64,000 nt of DNA, from NCBI GenBank assembly GCA_963847735.1, contig CAWKAV010000016.1, positions 62,001 through 126,000 of the forward strand, read 5' to 3'. Shown piece after piece: positions 63,408-64,000 of the stretch. The position numbers and the translations under genes are program-made. This DNA is from CAWKAV01 sp963847735. GTDB taxonomy: Bacteria > Desulfobacterota > Desulfuromonadia > Desulfuromonadales > BM103. The notes under the pieces were generated by a model. It worked only from the letters and a program-made list of their open reading frames with translations, had not been told where the DNA came from and searched no databases. Position 1 is the first letter of the stretch. Every line of letters begins with the position of its first letter.

Positions 63408-63435
63408 TTTTCTGCCCGCCCTGATACGCTTTCCA

Positions 63436-64000
63436 TTAAATCTGCTCCGCATGATTCAGGACACGCTCAAATATCTCCCGAATGGTCTGGGTCTTCGTAG
63501 CGTACTCTTCCAGGAACAGTTTCTCCGGTTGTCCCGAAGCATCAGGATAACCGAGGTGCCGGGCCAGTTTTGCAAGGTATGCGGGATCGGCAGACAGCTC
63601 GTTAACCGATTGGTCATGAACCAGTCGCAGTTTGTTTTCCAGACGACGCAGGAACTTGTAGCCATTCATCAGACTCTCATAGTCCGTTGCCGAAATCAAG
63701 TTTGCTCCCTGCAACAGGGCCAGCGCTTTTACCGTGTTGCGGCAACGCAGTTGCGGTCGCTCCTGACCGTGACGTAACAGCAGGTATTGAGCAATAAATT
63801 CAACGTCAACCATGCCGCCGCGGCCGGTTTTGATGTTACGGTGCAGTTGATCTTCTTTGCCAAGCTCCTTTTCCATCCGCTGCCGTAAACGATAGATCTC
63901 CTCCGCAAGATTGTCCGGCAGGGGGCGCTCGTAGACGATCTCGGTGGTCAGGGCGTCATAGCTTTCTGCCAGATCGGCTGACCCCGCGATCACCCTGGCC
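63436..64000 (-). CDS. glnE: Glutamine synthetase adenylyltransferase GlnE (C-terminal part)
   Basis: The right edge cuts this gene, leaving about 188 C-terminal residues. Visible text includes KTGRGGMVDVEFIAQYLLLR, typical of the adenylyl transferase domain, and a helical C-terminus FLRRLENKLRLVHDQSVNEL. GlnE attaches AMP to a Tyr of GSI-beta glutamine synthetases and removes it. The glutamine synthetase in this window lacks that Tyr, so GlnE presumably acts on another enzyme elsewhere in the genome. Confidence 0.93.
   Translation of the reverse strand, partial: ARVIAGSADLAESYDALTTEIVYERPLPDNLAEEIYRLRQRMEKELGKEDQLHRNIKTGRGGMVDVEFIAQYLLLRHGQERPQLRCRNTVKALALLQGANLISATDYESLMNGYKFLRRLENKLRLVHDQSVNELSADPAYLAKLARHLGYPDASGQPEKLFLEEYATKTQTIREIFERVLNHAEQI

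Noticed and set aside
1..64000. CRISPR arrays, insertion sequences, integrases, rRNA genes
   Set aside because: Nothing with regular repeat-spacer structure, transposase or recombinase motifs, or rRNA-like sequence was seen in a read of both strands; this is by eye and not exhaustive.

Overview
The window looks like a chromosomal segment from a Desulfuromonadales (Geobacter/Desulfuromonas-type) bacterium. This is inferred from a Geobacter-type small protein (GSU3473 family), a GspE/PilB ATPase with c-di-GMP-type repeats, long PstA/PstC permeases and an alpha-type glutamine synthetase. No rRNA, intact tRNA, CRISPR array, transposase or phage structural gene was seen.

Layout. 1-2.1 kb: leftward redox/detoxification operon (MarR regulator, pirin, FMN reductase, cysteine hydrolase) behind a perfect 16-bp palindrome. 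2.5-11.1 kb: rightward modules (binding protein plus histidine kinase; katG; glutaminase plus glutamine synthetase; GSU3473-family protein) separated by decayed pieces resembling the 3' half of tRNA-Pro. 11.2-15.8 kb: REC-HD-GYP regulator, a frameshifted PEP-synthase-like gene and two PNPOx-fold proteins. 15.8-21.6 kb: lipid-modification cluster (DUF2177, DUF2878, DUF1365-CFA synthase fusion, FAD oxidoreductase, DUF1295, chalcone-isomerase-like). 21.8-23.2 kb: DPSL-type ferritin-like protein, then a flavodoxin-family gene between two near-identical tRNA-Pro-tail/terminator repeats exactly 840 bp apart. 23.3-33 kb: leftward phoB-phoR-pstSCAB-phoU with Pho-box-like repeats; phoB, phoR, pstS, pstC and pstA carry many frame interruptions, whereas pstB and phoU are intact. 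33-39.4 kb: small singletons (cysteine hydrolase, membrane protein, patatin, S24-type repressor lacking its catalytic Ser, DUF4124 protein, nhaA). 39.6-42.2 kb: a cyclic-nucleotide-binding / AAA+ / membrane polyferredoxin fusion, the most unusual gene here. 42.9-49.8 kb: complete MoxR-DUF58-DUF4381-BatA-BatB/C-BatD operon. 49.8-55.1 kb: DUF4019 protein, small membrane protein, TVP38-FAD-oxidoreductase fusion, GspE-like ATPase. 55.3-61.7 kb: TetR-controlled RND efflux operon. 61.9-64 kb: ttcA, a PilZ protein and the end of glnE.

Themes: phosphate sensing and uptake; nitrogen (glutaminase, a glutamine synthetase lacking the adenylylation Tyr, and glnE at the right edge); c-di-GMP (HD-GYP, PilZ, MshEN-like repeats); oxidative and envelope stress (katG, DPSL protein, lipid cluster, Bat operon). 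Single-base frame breaks are frequent, mostly between 24.8 and 32.8 kb. The protein text between breaks is well conserved, so consensus sequence errors are at least as likely as real decay, and affected genes should be read with that in mind.
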